From Vulcanimicrobiota bacterium (GTDB taxonomy: Bacteria > Vulcanimicrobiota > Xenobia > Xenobiales > JADMJV01), in assembly GCA_017307785.1 (NCBI GenBank), contig JAFKGI010000016.1, forward strand, positions 62,001 through 126,000: DNA of 64,000 nt, read 5' to 3'. The position numbers and the translations under genes were made by a program. Position 1 is the first letter of the stretch. Each line of letters opens with the position of its first letter. Under the pieces are notes generated by a model. The model was not told the origin of the DNA and ran no database searches. It worked only from the letters and a program-made list of their open reading frames with translations. This document shows, piece by piece, positions 41,057-50,243 of the stretch.

Positions 41057-42819
41057 CCAGGAGGGAGCGGCCCGAAGAGGCCCTCCCAACGAAGGCGTCG
41101 AGCGTTCCATTGGGCGGCAGTCAGGCGCACGGCCAGGCCGCCCTGGAGGCGATGTCCCGTCCACAGTTCGGCCAACAGCCTCTGGTTTTGGGGCTGAAGA
41201 GCGGCCCGGGTGGGCAGGGCGTCCGTCTGATAGACGTATTCGTGCTGAGAATCCTGAACGCGGAGCGCACTGGAGGTTCCTTCCATTTGAGGCACGCGCG
41301 CGAAGGGGACTTCACGCAGCAGACGGCCCTCTGGCAGGCTGTAGGTGCGCAGGGAATCGGGTCCGGCCACCGCCACCTCGTCTTCGGCGCTCGAGAAGGC
41401 CAGGGAGCGCGGTCCACTCTCGGGCAGCCGGAGCGTGCGGCCCGTGATCATCTCCAGCACTTCCACCTGCGGGCGACTGTGGATCTGCAGGTAACGGCCG
41501 GAAAAACTCACTTTGCCCGGCATGGCCACGAATCGGTCGGGCGTGAGGCGCTCTCCCTTGGGGTCGAGCAGGCAGATCTGGCCGGGAGAACGGGAGGCCA
41601 GGCTGTTTTTGCGGTCGGGCGTCAAACAGCGATACGACCACCCGCCCGGGTCGACCGGAAGGGCTTGCAGAGAGGGAAACTCGGGTTGGGCGATGCGCAC
41701 CAGCCGGGGAGTGTAGGCGAAATCGGCGCGGGTGAGATGGCCGTTCCAGGAGGCCAGCAGAAAGCCCGGCAACCGGTGTCGAGACTGAGCCTGCAGGCGC
41801 TCCTCCAGAGAATGGGTAGGACTCGAACACCAGGCCCGCCAGCCTACCGGGTCGGCGTCCAGGCCGACCCGACACTGAAAGCGCAGGGCCTGCAGAACCC
41901 AATCGTGGCGGGGATTGGCCTGCAAGAGCTGGAGCAGGATGGGAACCGAGGCAGGTTGTCTCTGTGTCAGCAGCTGGGGCAGCACCACCATCTGTCCCTG
42001 GGGAGTGGGCAGGTAGGCCAAGGCCGCTTCCAGGCCTTCCACCTTGAGCAGGATGGCCACGGCTGAGGAATGCCGGGCGGCCAGGCGGCGCAACGGCGGG
42101 CTCAGAGGCCCCAGCGAGGGAGGCGGCTCGCGATGCAGCGTGTTCAGGACGCACTCAAGCTGCTCTTCCGACAGGCTTTCCAGCTGTTGGGCCATCGCCC
42201 TACGGTTGGCCAGTCCCCGCGCCTTCAAGAAGATGGGCAGCGTGCGTTCGAGCTCTTCCACGGAGGCCGTGCGAGCCAGCTTCCAGTAGTTCTGTTCCGA
42301 GCCATAGAGGGCGGAATCCTCCGCTTTTCTGGGCACGGGAAGCTTCAGGCCGCGACCGGCCAGTTCGCAGAGCACGTTGGCCGAAGGCACGCCGGCCGCC
42401 AGGGCCTCCGGCAGAGTGGCGTCGTCCACCGGTTGATAGCGGGCACCGGGCCCAAACTTCAGCTGCTGCAAGCCATCCGTGCCGCTGCGGTAGGCGAAGT
42501 AGCGGGAACCTTCCGCACTGAACCAGCCCCAGGAGATCTCCCCAACCCTCGCCAGTTCAGCTCCCCGGGCGTCGAGAAAAAGCGCCTGGCCCTCTCGTCG
42601 CAGGCACACCTGACCCCGGTCAGAAGCCTGAACGCTGACCTGTTCCTGCTGGGGGCAGGGACGCTTCCAGACCACCCGCGGGCCGCTCTTGAGGACCAGA
42701 AAGTCCCCCTGGTGGTCGATGGTGTAGCGCCCGTTGGGCGAAGTGTGGCGGAAGTCGAACATGGCCGGAGCCGGAAGGGAGAGCGTAAGGACCAGAGCGA
42801 GAAAAGGTAACCAACGCAT
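41053..42819 (-). CDS. Hypothetical secreted beta-propeller-like protein
   Basis: The 588-residue product has a signal peptide (MRWLPFLALVLTLSLPAPA). It has WD-like strands at the start (FDFRHTSPNGRYTIDHQGDF, LVLKSGPRVVWK) and end (FSSAEDEVAVAGPDSLRTYS), with a helical, HEAT-like middle around residues 160-340. No family was recognised. It stands alone between convergent neighbours. Confidence 0.65.
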   Translation of the reverse strand: MRWLPFLALVLTLSLPAPAMFDFRHTSPNGRYTIDHQGDFLVLKSGPRVVWKRPCPQQEQVSVQASDRGQVCLRREGQALFLDARGAELARVGEISWGWFSAEGSRYFAYRSGTDGLQQLKFGPGARYQPVDDATLPEALAAGVPSANVLCELAGRGLKLPVPRKAEDSALYGSEQNYWKLARTASVEELERTLPIFLKARGLANRRAMAQQLESLSEEQLECVLNTLHREPPPSLGPLSPPLRRLAARHSSAVAILLKVEGLEAALAYLPTPQGQMVVLPQLLTQRQPASVPILLQLLQANPRHDWVLQALRFQCRVGLDADPVGWRAWCSSPTHSLEERLQAQSRHRLPGFLLASWNGHLTRADFAYTPRLVRIAQPEFPSLQALPVDPGGWSYRCLTPDRKNSLASRSPGQICLLDPKGERLTPDRFVAMPGKVSFSGRYLQIHSRPQVEVLEMITGRTLRLPESGPRSLAFSSAEDEVAVAGPDSLRTYSLPEGRLLREVPFARVPQMEGTSSALRVQDSQHEYVYQTDALPTRAALQPQNQRLLAELWTGHRLQGGLAVRLTAAQWNARRLRWEGLFGPLPPG

Positions 42820-42891
42820 AGCCTGAGGATAGCGACCTCAGGTTGCCGGAATCCGGCCCAAATTGTTACCGAAATAAAACAATTCTCGACC

Positions 42892-43362
42892 TCAGGTCCA
42901 GCGCTTGAATTCGGTGATGTCCTGCAGCGTTCCGATCAGGTAGTTGCCTTGACGACTGGTGCGCGACCGCTCGCCGCGGGCGCGCACCCAGCACGGGCGC
43001 CCGTCGGGTCGGCGGACTTCCAGGTCCACTTCGTAGGGGCAGCCATCGCGGATGGCGAGCTTCACCGCCTGGCACAGTTGCTGCCAGCTCGACTGGCTGT
43101 ACAGCTTGTGCTGTTCTTCAAAAGGCAACGGCTGACTGGCCGGGTCCAGTCCGAGAATCAGGTAGAGTTCGCGCGACCAGGTAACCTCCAGGCTGACCAG
43201 GTCGTAGCTCCAGGTGCCCAAACCCGAAAGCTGTTGGGCTTCCATCAGCATGGTGTTCATTCGAGCCAGGCGCAGGCTAGTTTCCACGAGTCGGCTGAGA
43301 TCCTGGTCTGGGGAAAGCGGGGCCTGGAATTTCTGGCGAACCCAACGATCAAATCGAAGCAT
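42892..43362 (-). CDS. Lone PAS-domain protein
   Basis: The 156-residue product has a basic N-terminal helix, then a PAS_3-type sensor domain (QQLSGLGTWSYDLVSLEVTW, LILGLDPASQP, VRRPDGRPCWVRARGER, GTLQDITEFKRW). It has no output domain, so it probably binds a ligand or partners a kinase such as one of the hybrid kinases in the window. It lies between convergent and divergent neighbours with about 70-90 bp gaps. Confidence 0.85.
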   Translation of the reverse strand: MLRFDRWVRQKFQAPLSPDQDLSRLVETSLRLARMNTMLMEAQQLSGLGTWSYDLVSLEVTWSRELYLILGLDPASQPLPFEEQHKLYSQSSWQQLCQAVKLAIRDGCPYEVDLEVRRPDGRPCWVRARGERSRTSRQGNYLIGTLQDITEFKRWT

Positions 43363-43456
43363 AGAAGGCTCATCGGAAGGGGCGCGCAGATCTTAAGGGG
43401 TCGGATATTACAGATGTCCCGCCGCCGGGGAGGCCGCTCGTGCTAGATTGAGCCAG

Positions 43457-44128
43457 ATGACTCACTCAGTCCCCAGAATCGAATCGGTCAACGTAGGAGT
43501 ACTCTGTGTCCTGCCAGGGGTTCGCAACGCCCAGCCGACCGGAATTGTGAAGCGGCCGGTGGCCGGGCCGGTGCGGGTGGACCGGGACGGGCTGGAAGGC
43601 GACCACATCGGCAGCGTGCGCGACCACGGGGGGCCCGACCAGGCTGTCTACGTGTTCTCCAGCGAAGACTACGCCTGGTGGGAAGAGAGTCTGCAGCGCC
43701 GCTTGGAGCCCGGCATTTTCGGTGAGAACCTGACCGTGTCCGGCTGGGATCCAGTCGCCGCCCGAGTGGGCGACCTCTGGGAAATCGACGGTCTGCGCCT
43801 GGAGCTCTCCGGACCGCGCATTCCCTGCGCCACCCTGGCGGCCCGCATGGGCATCCCTACCCTGGTGAAGCGTTTCGCCCAGGCCAACCGCGGGGGCGCT
43901 TACGCGCGCGTGCTTCATCCGGGAACGGTGTGGGCGGGAGCGGCGGTCGAAGTCGTGCAGGCAGGCGAGGAAAACCCGAAAATTCATGAGCTTTTTGCGC
44001 TCTGGCACCAGAAAGAGAAGAGTCTCGAGTTGATTCGGCGGGCCCTGGCCAGTCCGGTCGCCTGGCGGGCTCGTATCGATCTGGAACGCTGGCGCTCACG
44101 GTTGGAAGGAGCGGGAAGATGCGGATAG
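43457..44128 (+). CDS. MOSC-domain protein, YiiM-like
   Basis: The 223-residue product matches the MOSC/YiiM family: TGIVKRPVAGPVRVDRDGLE, GDHIGSVRDHGGPDQAVYVF, LEPGIFGENLTVSGWD and LSGPRIPCATLAARMG with the conserved Cys that binds sulfur or molybdenum cofactor. The YiiM C-terminal 3-alpha domain follows. Members reduce N-hydroxylated compounds. I start at ATG 43457; a TTG lies 3 codons upstream. It overlaps the FAD-protein gene by 10 bp. Confidence 0.88.
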   Translation: MTHSVPRIESVNVGVLCVLPGVRNAQPTGIVKRPVAGPVRVDRDGLEGDHIGSVRDHGGPDQAVYVFSSEDYAWWEESLQRRLEPGIFGENLTVSGWDPVAARVGDLWEIDGLRLELSGPRIPCATLAARMGIPTLVKRFAQANRGGAYARVLHPGTVWAGAAVEVVQAGEENPKIHELFALWHQKEKSLELIRRALASPVAWRARIDLERWRSRLEGAGRCG

Positions 44129-45828
44129 CCCTGGTCGGCGGTGGACCGAGCGCCCTGTTTGTCTTGAAACAGTTGCTGGAGTTCGGACCTTCGGATTTGC
44201 GGGTGGTGATCTTTGAAAGGAAGAGCCGGCTGGGACAGGGGATGCCTTACAGTGCCGAGGGCGCCCAACCGGAACACATCACCAACGTTTCTTCCAGTGA
44301 ATTGCCGCCACTGCCGGAATCGCTGGTGGACTGGGTGCAGCGCCAGCAACCGGAAGAGATGCAGCTGTACGGGGTGGACCCGCAGCGATTCCATGAGGAC
44401 CGCGTGCTGCCCCGGCTGCTGTTTGGACGCTACCTGCAAGAGCAGTTCGAGCAACTGCTGGCGCGAGCCGAGCAGCAGGGGGTGCGCGTGCGCGTCCACT
44501 TCGAGGCTACGGTGGAGGACATCCGGGACCTGCCCCGGGAGAAACAGGTGGAGCTGCTGGTCAACGGCCAGCTGCTGCATTACGACCGCGTCGTGCTTTG
44601 CACCGGCCACCACTGGCCTCTCAAGAACGAGGGCAAGGTGGCGGGTTACTACGACTCCCCCTACCCGCCCGCCAAGCTGGTGGGACCCTTTGACCACCCG
44701 GTGGCCCTGCGCGGCAGCTCCTTGACAGCGGTGGACGCGGTGCGCACCCTTTCTCGCCAGCACGGACACTTCCAAAGGAGCGAGGCGGGACTGGCCTTCC
44801 GGCCGGATGCTCGCTATCCCCACTTCAAGCTGGTGCTGCATACCCGCAACGGCCTGTTGCCGTGCCTGCGCTTTCACCTGGAGGACCCGGAGGTGCACGG
44901 GGTGGAGCTGCCGGACGAAGAACAGCTGGCCGAAATCCGCCGGGAGAATGACGGATTCGTGCCCTTGGACTGGGTTTTTGATGCCTACTTCAAGCAGCTT
45001 CTGCGCGAGAAAGATCCCGAAGCCTACGAACGCATCCGCACCATGAACATGGAGCAGGTGGTGGAGGCGGCCACCCGGCCGCGCGAAGCCAGCGATCCGT
45101 TTGACTATTTCAAGAAAGAATACGCCGAGGCCCTGGAGTCGGAGGCCCGCCAACGCACGGTGGCCTGGAAAGAAGTTCTGGCCATCCTGAGCTTCGCCCT
45201 CAACTATCCGGCCAAGTACTTCAGCGCCGAGGACATGCTCAGACTGCGCCAGACCCTGTCACCACTGATCTCCATCGTGATCGCCTTCATCCCCCGCAGC
45301 TCGGCCGAGGAGCTGCTGGCCCTGCACGCGGCCGGCCGGCTGGAGTTGTTGGAGGTCGGCACTCAGAGCCGGGTGGAACCGCGTGACGAGGGTGGCATCA
45401 CCTACTACTTCGAGAGTGGTCAGCAGAGCTACGAGACTTTCGTGGACTGCGTCGGTCAGCCGACCTTGGAGCTGGACTCGTTTCCCTTTCGGGGTCTGGT
45501 GAACCAGGGAGTGATCAGCCAGGCCCGAGTGGCCTTCCGCCGGGCCGAGAATGCGCGCGAAGTGGAGAGCGACAAGGTGCAGCGGGGCGAAGACGGCAGC
45601 TGCTATCTGGTGGTTCCCGGAATGGCCATATCCGACCATTTCCAGCCGGTGGATCAGGGGGGTCGGGCTCATCCTCGAGTTTACGTAATGACCGTCCCTT
45701 TCATGGGAGGGCACAACCCCGACTACTCCGGTCTGGACTTTTGTGAAGAAGCCTCGAAGCGGATCGCGGAGAAACTGATGGAAAGCATGCCAGGTAGAAT
45801 TTGCTCAAGCCAGAAGGCGGGCGGATGA
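44119..45828 (+). CDS. FAD/NAD(P)-binding oxidoreductase (NAD_binding_9 type)
   Basis: The 569-residue product begins RIALVGGGPSALFVLKQLLE, a Rossmann nucleotide-binding site, and continues with FERKSRLGQGMPYSAEGA and HITNVSSSELPPLPESLVDW, as in the NAD_binding_9 family. A second site is DRVVLCTGHHW. The end has a Gly-rich FMGGHNPDYSGLD. It overlaps MOSC and, by ATGA, the response regulator. The reaction is unknown, but pairing with MOSC suggests redox or sulfur chemistry. Confidence 0.75.
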   Translation: MRIALVGGGPSALFVLKQLLEFGPSDLRVVIFERKSRLGQGMPYSAEGAQPEHITNVSSSELPPLPESLVDWVQRQQPEEMQLYGVDPQRFHEDRVLPRLLFGRYLQEQFEQLLARAEQQGVRVRVHFEATVEDIRDLPREKQVELLVNGQLLHYDRVVLCTGHHWPLKNEGKVAGYYDSPYPPAKLVGPFDHPVALRGSSLTAVDAVRTLSRQHGHFQRSEAGLAFRPDARYPHFKLVLHTRNGLLPCLRFHLEDPEVHGVELPDEEQLAEIRRENDGFVPLDWVFDAYFKQLLREKDPEAYERIRTMNMEQVVEAATRPREASDPFDYFKKEYAEALESEARQRTVAWKEVLAILSFALNYPAKYFSAEDMLRLRQTLSPLISIVIAFIPRSSAEELLALHAAGRLELLEVGTQSRVEPRDEGGITYYFESGQQSYETFVDCVGQPTLELDSFPFRGLVNQGVISQARVAFRRAENAREVESDKVQRGEDGSCYLVVPGMAISDHFQPVDQGGRAHPRVYVMTVPFMGGHNPDYSGLDFCEEASKRIAEKLMESMPGRICSSQKAGG

Positions 45829-46196
45829 GTCAGTCCATTTTGGTCGTCGAAGACGCCGCCGATGTCCGCAACCTCTACAAGATGCTGTTCCGCCGCAAGC
45901 CTTACGGGGTGCATCTGGCGGCCAGCGGGGAGGAAGCGCTGGAACTGCTGGAGCGCGAGGCCGACATCGCTCTGGTGCTACTGGATCTGACCCTGCCCGG
46001 AATCAGCGGCGAGGACGTGCTGCAGAAAATCCGTCAAGATCCCCAGCGCTCCGCCATCAAGGTGGTCATCATGTCGGGCTGGGACGACCTGAAACAACGA
46101 GCAGCCTCGTTGGGAGCCGACGCTTTCGTGCGCAAGCCGGCGGCGCTGCCGGAGTTGGAAAAACAGGTCGAAGCCCTGCTGCTGGCGGCCCAGTAA
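45825..46196 (+). CDS. Single-domain response regulator
   Basis: The 123-residue protein is one receiver domain: acidic residues in ILVVEDAADVRNLYKMLF, the phosphoacceptor Asp in LVLLDLTLPGISGEDVL, Ser/Thr in VVIMSGWDDL and Lys in FVRKPAALPEL. It has no output domain. Its ATG overlaps the FAD-gene stop. It lies 95 bp upstream of a hybrid kinase that may phosphorylate it. Confidence 0.9.
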   Translation: MSQSILVVEDAADVRNLYKMLFRRKPYGVHLAASGEEALELLEREADIALVLLDLTLPGISGEDVLQKIRQDPQRSAIKVVIMSGWDDLKQRAASLGADAFVRKPAALPELEKQVEALLLAAQ

Positions 46197-46290
46197 GGTC
46201 TGACGTACACAATGGACCGAAACTCTCGGTAGTTCGATGTCTGAACCTGGGCAGGAGCCGGTCCCGGGCCCGTAAATATAAGCTCTGCCC

Positions 46291-48834
46291 ATGACTCTCG
46301 AGGTTTCGCAAATGCTGGACTTGCTGGAGGCCAGTCCGGACGCCCTTTGGAGTCTGACGGCCGAAGGGCGGATTCTTTTCTGCAATCGACTGGCCCGGCA
46401 GCTCTTGCCGGGGTCCGAAGTAGGGGCGGAATTTCCCCGACTTACCCACTTTCCCGGACCTGGAGCCTGGCGCGAGGATGGGGTCAGTTTCCACTGCAAC
46501 TCGACCAACGATGGCTTTGTGGTGACCGGACGTCGCGCCAACCCCGGCTCCACCCTGGGAACGATGTTCGAGCAAGCACCGGCACCGATGATCATTCTCT
46601 CGGGTGCCTCCCACGAGGTGGTCTTCGCCAACGCCGTTTACCGGCAGCTCTTCTTGCCGCCGGGTGACTACCTGGGACGGACCATCGGAGAGTTGCTGCC
46701 CGATGCGGCCGAGCAAGGTTATGTGGCCATTCTGGACCGCGTCTACCAGAGCGGCGAGCGTTTTGAGGGCCGCGACATCCACTTCACGATTTCCGCGCAG
46801 GACGGGCCTCCCCGGGAATTTTACCTGAACTTCGTGTATGAGCCTGTGCGCGATTCCGCCGGCCAGATCGAGGGAATCATCGCCGTCATTACGGATCACA
46901 CCGAAGAAATGAGACAACGCCAGGCGCTGGCCCTGGAAAGGCACAAGCTGGAGGAAATCTTTCGCGATAGCCCGGCGGCTCTGGCGCTCTGGCAAGGGCC
47001 GGAGCTGATCTTTGAAAAGGTCAATCCGGAATATCAAGAGATTTTTGGGGAACGAAAGCTGGTCGGCAGACCGATCCTGGACGCTCTACCCGAGCTCAAG
47101 GGTCAGGGCTTCGCCGAACTTCTGCAGGACGTGCTGAGAACCGGCGTCCCTTATGTCGGCCGGGAAATGCTGGCCCGATTGGGGCGCGAAGAGGGGGTGT
47201 TGGAGGACCGCTACTACGATTTTACCTACTTCCGCATCCACGACCCGGAAGGGCGACCCTACGGAGTTTTCGATCACGCCGTCGACGTAACCGACCGCGT
47301 CATGTCCCGACTGGCTCTGGAGGAAAGCCAGAGTCAGTTGTCGCGCGCCATTCATGTAGCCAACATCGGGTTCTTCGACTGGGACCTGGTGGCCGAAACG
47401 CTGACCCTGAGCGAACAAATGCAGAAAGACTGGCAGGTCACCCCCTCGAGCAGTTTGCAAGAAGTGAGCGCTCGGATTCATCCAGATGATCGGGCGCTGG
47501 TTGAGGGCGAGGTGGGGAGGGCCCTGGAGACCCGGCAGAAGTACCACTGCGAGTATCGGCTGCTGCTACCCGACGGAGCGCTGGTCTGGGTGGAGGCCCA
47601 GGGTGAGGCCATCTACGAGGAAACGGGTAAGGCCATTCGCTTCGTGGGCACGGCCATCGACATTTCCGAGCGCAAGCGGCGCCAGTTCGAACTGGAGGCG
47701 GCCCGCCTGGAAGCGGAGCAGGCCAACCAGACCAAGTCCCTCTTCCTGGCCAATATGTCCCACGAGATCCGCACGCCGCTTGGGGCCATCCTGGGCTTTA
47801 CCGACCTGTTGAAGCGGGACGATCTGGACGAGGAAGAACGGGCCGAATTTCTCTCGATCATTTCCCGCAACGGACGAAGCTTGACGCGAATCATTGATGA
47901 CATCCTGGACCTGGCCAAGGTCGAGTCCGGAAAGCTGGAAACCGAGCACCTGGAGTTCTGCCCGCAGGAACTGCTGGAAGAAGTGCGGGAACTGCTGGCC
48001 GAGAGTGCCCGGCTGAAAGGCCTGGACTTCCTGGTAGAAGTGGCTCCGGGAACGCCCGCGCGAGCCTGCTCGGACCCGGCTCGTGCACGCCAGGTCTTGA
48101 TGAACCTGGTGGGCAACGCCATCAAGTTTACCGCCCAAGGAGCGGTGACGGTGCGCCTGAGCGGAATCGGTGAAGAGCTGACGGTGACCGTGCGCGACAC
48201 CGGTCCGGGCATCCCGGCGGAGCAGCGCGGTCGCCTTTTCCAGGCTTTCGTGCAGGCCGACGGCACCATCACCCGGCGCTACGGCGGCACTGGACTGGGA
48301 CTGATCCTGTCGCAGCGACTGGCCCGCCTGCTCGGTGGCGACGTGGTGCTGGAAGGCGATGGTTCGGAACCGGGCAGCGTCTTCCGCTTTCATTTCCGCT
48401 CTCATCCCCTGCAGGCCGCCGGGCCGGCCGCCGAGGACAACGACCGCGATATCTCGGGTTCCTCAGCGCTGCGCGGTCGGCGGCTGCTGGTGGCCGACGA
48501 CACTCCCGACAACCGGGTATTGGTGACCCGTCTGCTCACCGCGGAAGGGGCCGCCGTCGACCTGGCCGTCAACGGCCAGGAGGCGGTGGCAGCCGCTTTG
48601 TCCGGAGACTACGATGCCGTCTTGTTGGACCTGCAAATGCCGGTGGTGGACGGCTACGAGGCCCTGCGCCAACTGCAGGCGGCCGGCTATGCGCGACCCA
48701 TCATTGCCTTGACCGCTCATGCCATGACCGAAGAGCGCGAGCGCACTCGCCGGGCCGGTTGTGCCGGTCACCTGACCAAGCCCATCGACGCCGGCGAGTT
48801 GCTCTCCACCCTGGTGCGGATTCTGGAGAACTGA
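46291..48834 (+). CDS. Hybrid sensor histidine kinase, multi-PAS, with receiver
   Basis: The 847-residue soluble protein has four PAS-like segments: about 5-65 (short), 85-205, 215-335 and 350-460. These are followed by HisKA with His491 ([20 protein letters not shown]), HATPase (NLVGNAIKFT, DTGPGIP, GGTGLGLILSQRLA) and a receiver with Asp780 (DAVLLDLQMPVVDGYEALRQ). It may signal to the receiver gene just upstream. Its stop abuts the convergent gene with no gap. Confidence 0.92.
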   Translation: MTLEVSQMLDLLEASPDALWSLTAEGRILFCNRLARQLLPGSEVGAEFPRLTHFPGPGAWREDGVSFHCNSTNDGFVVTGRRANPGSTLGTMFEQAPAPMIILSGASHEVVFANAVYRQLFLPPGDYLGRTIGELLPDAAEQGYVAILDRVYQSGERFEGRDIHFTISAQDGPPREFYLNFVYEPVRDSAGQIEGIIAVITDHTEEMRQRQALALERHKLEEIFRDSPAALALWQGPELIFEKVNPEYQEIFGERKLVGRPILDALPELKGQGFAELLQDVLRTGVPYVGREMLARLGREEGVLEDRYYDFTYFRIHDPEGRPYGVFDHAVDVTDRVMSRLALEESQSQLSRAIHVANIGFFDWDLVAETLTLSEQMQKDWQVTPSSSLQEVSARIHPDDRALVEGEVGRALETRQKYHCEYRLLLPDGALVWVEAQGEAIYEETGKAIRFVGTAIDISERKRRQFELEAARLEAEQANQTKSLFLANMSHEIRTPLGAILGFTDLLKRDDLDEEERAEFLSIISRNGRSLTRIIDDILDLAKVESGKLETEHLEFCPQELLEEVRELLAESARLKGLDFLVEVAPGTPARACSDPARARQVLMNLVGNAIKFTAQGAVTVRLSGIGEELTVTVRDTGPGIPAEQRGRLFQAFVQADGTITRRYGGTGLGLILSQRLARLLGGDVVLEGDGSEPGSVFRFHFRSHPLQAAGPAAEDNDRDISGSSALRGRRLLVADDTPDNRVLVTRLLTAEGAAVDLAVNGQEAVAAALSGDYDAVLLDLQMPVVDGYEALRQLQAAGYARPIIALTAHAMTEERERTRRAGCAGHLTKPIDAGELLSTLVRILEN

Positions 48835-49392
48835 CTATTTCTTCCAGACGCTGCGCACGTTCTCCAGAGCGGTGCTGGCCGCTCCGGCGCGCGGCGTAAA
48901 TTCTTCGCTCAGCTCCAATTCGACCACCGGTAGAATGGCCTCGCCCACCTCGATAATCAAGGGAGCCAGTTCCTCCATATTGCGCAAGGCAGTGGCGGCC
49001 AGAGCCGGATCGTCGGCGGCCAGGGCGGTCACGTGCAGCATGGAATTGCTGACCACGGCCAGGCTCATAGCCGTGTAGTCATCCCGCAACATGCGAGAAA
49101 CGGTGTTGCTGCGCATGCGGTCGTAGAGGCCTGCCACGGTGCCGGCCACAGCCGCCACCAGACCTTTGACGCCGTCGGAGGCGGGCGCGCCAAACCGATC
49201 GAGTTCCGCCTCCAGTCGCTGGGACTGCGATTTGGCCGTGGTCTGGAGTCGCTGCACCAGTGCCGAAAGGGTCGCGTTCTTTTGAACTCCCTGGTCTGCC
49301 AGTTGGTGGGTGAAAGCTTCTACCAGATGATCGGTGGCCGCCTTCATATCGCTGATGTGGCCGCGCAGGCTCGATTCCGTTTGAGTTGCCAT
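48835..49392 (-). CDS. Helical protein, ferritin-like (YciE/DUF892-like) by pattern
   Basis: I start at ATG 49392, giving 185 residues, because an AAAGGCGG site precedes it. The longer frame adds an unrelated leader. The product is all helix, with a region (DDYTAMSLAVVSNSMLHVTA) and an ELSEEF end that fit ferritin-like bundles of the YciE/DUF892 type. Metal ligands are not certain. It is next to an HD hydrolase and kinase genes, with no obvious operon partner. Confidence 0.5.
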   Translation of the reverse strand: MATQTESSLRGHISDMKAATDHLVEAFTHQLADQGVQKNATLSALVQRLQTTAKSQSQRLEAELDRFGAPASDGVKGLVAAVAGTVAGLYDRMRSNTVSRMLRDDYTAMSLAVVSNSMLHVTALAADDPALAATALRNMEELAPLIIEVGEAILPVVELELSEEFTPRAGAASTALENVRSVWKK

Positions 49393-49464
49393 GGTGTTAG
49401 ACCGCCTTTGCAAAGTGTCCAGCAACCGTACAACTTTTGTCCAACAGGTAGATAGCTCGCCCAA

Positions 49465-49491
49465 TCCCGGGCCTCCGGGATCGAGATCCCG
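49465..49491. other. Overlapping alternative hairpins
   Basis: TCCCGG-GCCT-CCGGGA (49465-49480) and CGGGATC-GA-GATCCCG (49476-49491) share the CGGGA bases of one arm, so only one can form at a time. They lie just after the HD-hydrolase stop on the minus strand, without a T run. Confidence 0.35.
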
Positions 49492-49497
49492 ACCGGG

Positions 49498-50187
49498 CTA
49501 AAGGTGTTTGCGACCGAAACTTTCGGCATCCAGCCGGGTCAGGAAGAGGTCCATTTCCTGAATCCGCGAGTCGGCCAGCTGGCGGGCATAGTCGCCACTG
49601 TAGAGAGTTTTACCCGCAGTGGACTTGAGGTTCTCGGCCAGCTTGACGGCGGATTCCAGCGTGGGGGTGAAGGGCTCGCGCTGAGTCAGCGAGAGGATGC
49701 GGGCCACTCCGACGGCGCCCAGGAAGTCGAGGCAGTCAGCATCGTGCAAGGCTGCGCCTTCGGGTGTCTCGGGGGCTTCCTTGGAGTAGTAGGAGTGGGT
49801 GCGAATGGCCGAGCGCACGTCCTCAATCTTTTCTTCAGGAAAACCGGCGGGTCGCAGAATCTGGTCGCAAACTTCGGCCGAACGGATGGCGTGGTCGACG
49901 CCCTCTTTCTGAAAGCCGGGGAAGCCGCCCATATCGTGCAAGAAGGCGGCCGCGAAAAGCACGTCCTGATCGACCTGGAGCCGGCTCTGGCGGGCGATGT
50001 CCTTGGACAGCAGATAATCCCGCTCCGAGTGCTGCAGGCCCCAGGCGGTGTGCTCCAGGTTGTCTCGAGTGAAATCGTAGACTTGCTCTTTCCAGGACTG
50101 GTCGATGTCGAGGTCGGCGGGACGAGCGGCCGGCGGTTGTTGGCGGGGCCGGGGCAAAACGGCCGTTTGCGAATGGATCTTGCACAT
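49498..50187 (-). CDS. HD-domain phosphohydrolase
   Basis: The 229-residue product has the metal-binding HD pattern: His in LEHTAWGLQHSERDYLLSKD, the HD pair in AAAFLHDMGGFPGFQ, a later HAIRSAEVCD and an Asp in LHDADCLDFLG. HD proteins hydrolyse phosphate esters of nucleotides. The substrate is unknown. The first 25 residues are Pro/Arg-rich and probably disordered. Confidence 0.85.
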   Translation of the reverse strand: MCKIHSQTAVLPRPRQQPPAARPADLDIDQSWKEQVYDFTRDNLEHTAWGLQHSERDYLLSKDIARQSRLQVDQDVLFAAAFLHDMGGFPGFQKEGVDHAIRSAEVCDQILRPAGFPEEKIEDVRSAIRTHSYYSKEAPETPEGAALHDADCLDFLGAVGVARILSLTQREPFTPTLESAVKLAENLKSTAGKTLYSGDYARQLADSRIQEMDLFLTRLDAESFGRKHL

Positions 50188-50243
50188 CCCCCATTTATAG
50201 CCGCTGGCGGCGAAGATGACTTTGCCGAAATGTTGCCCTTAGA

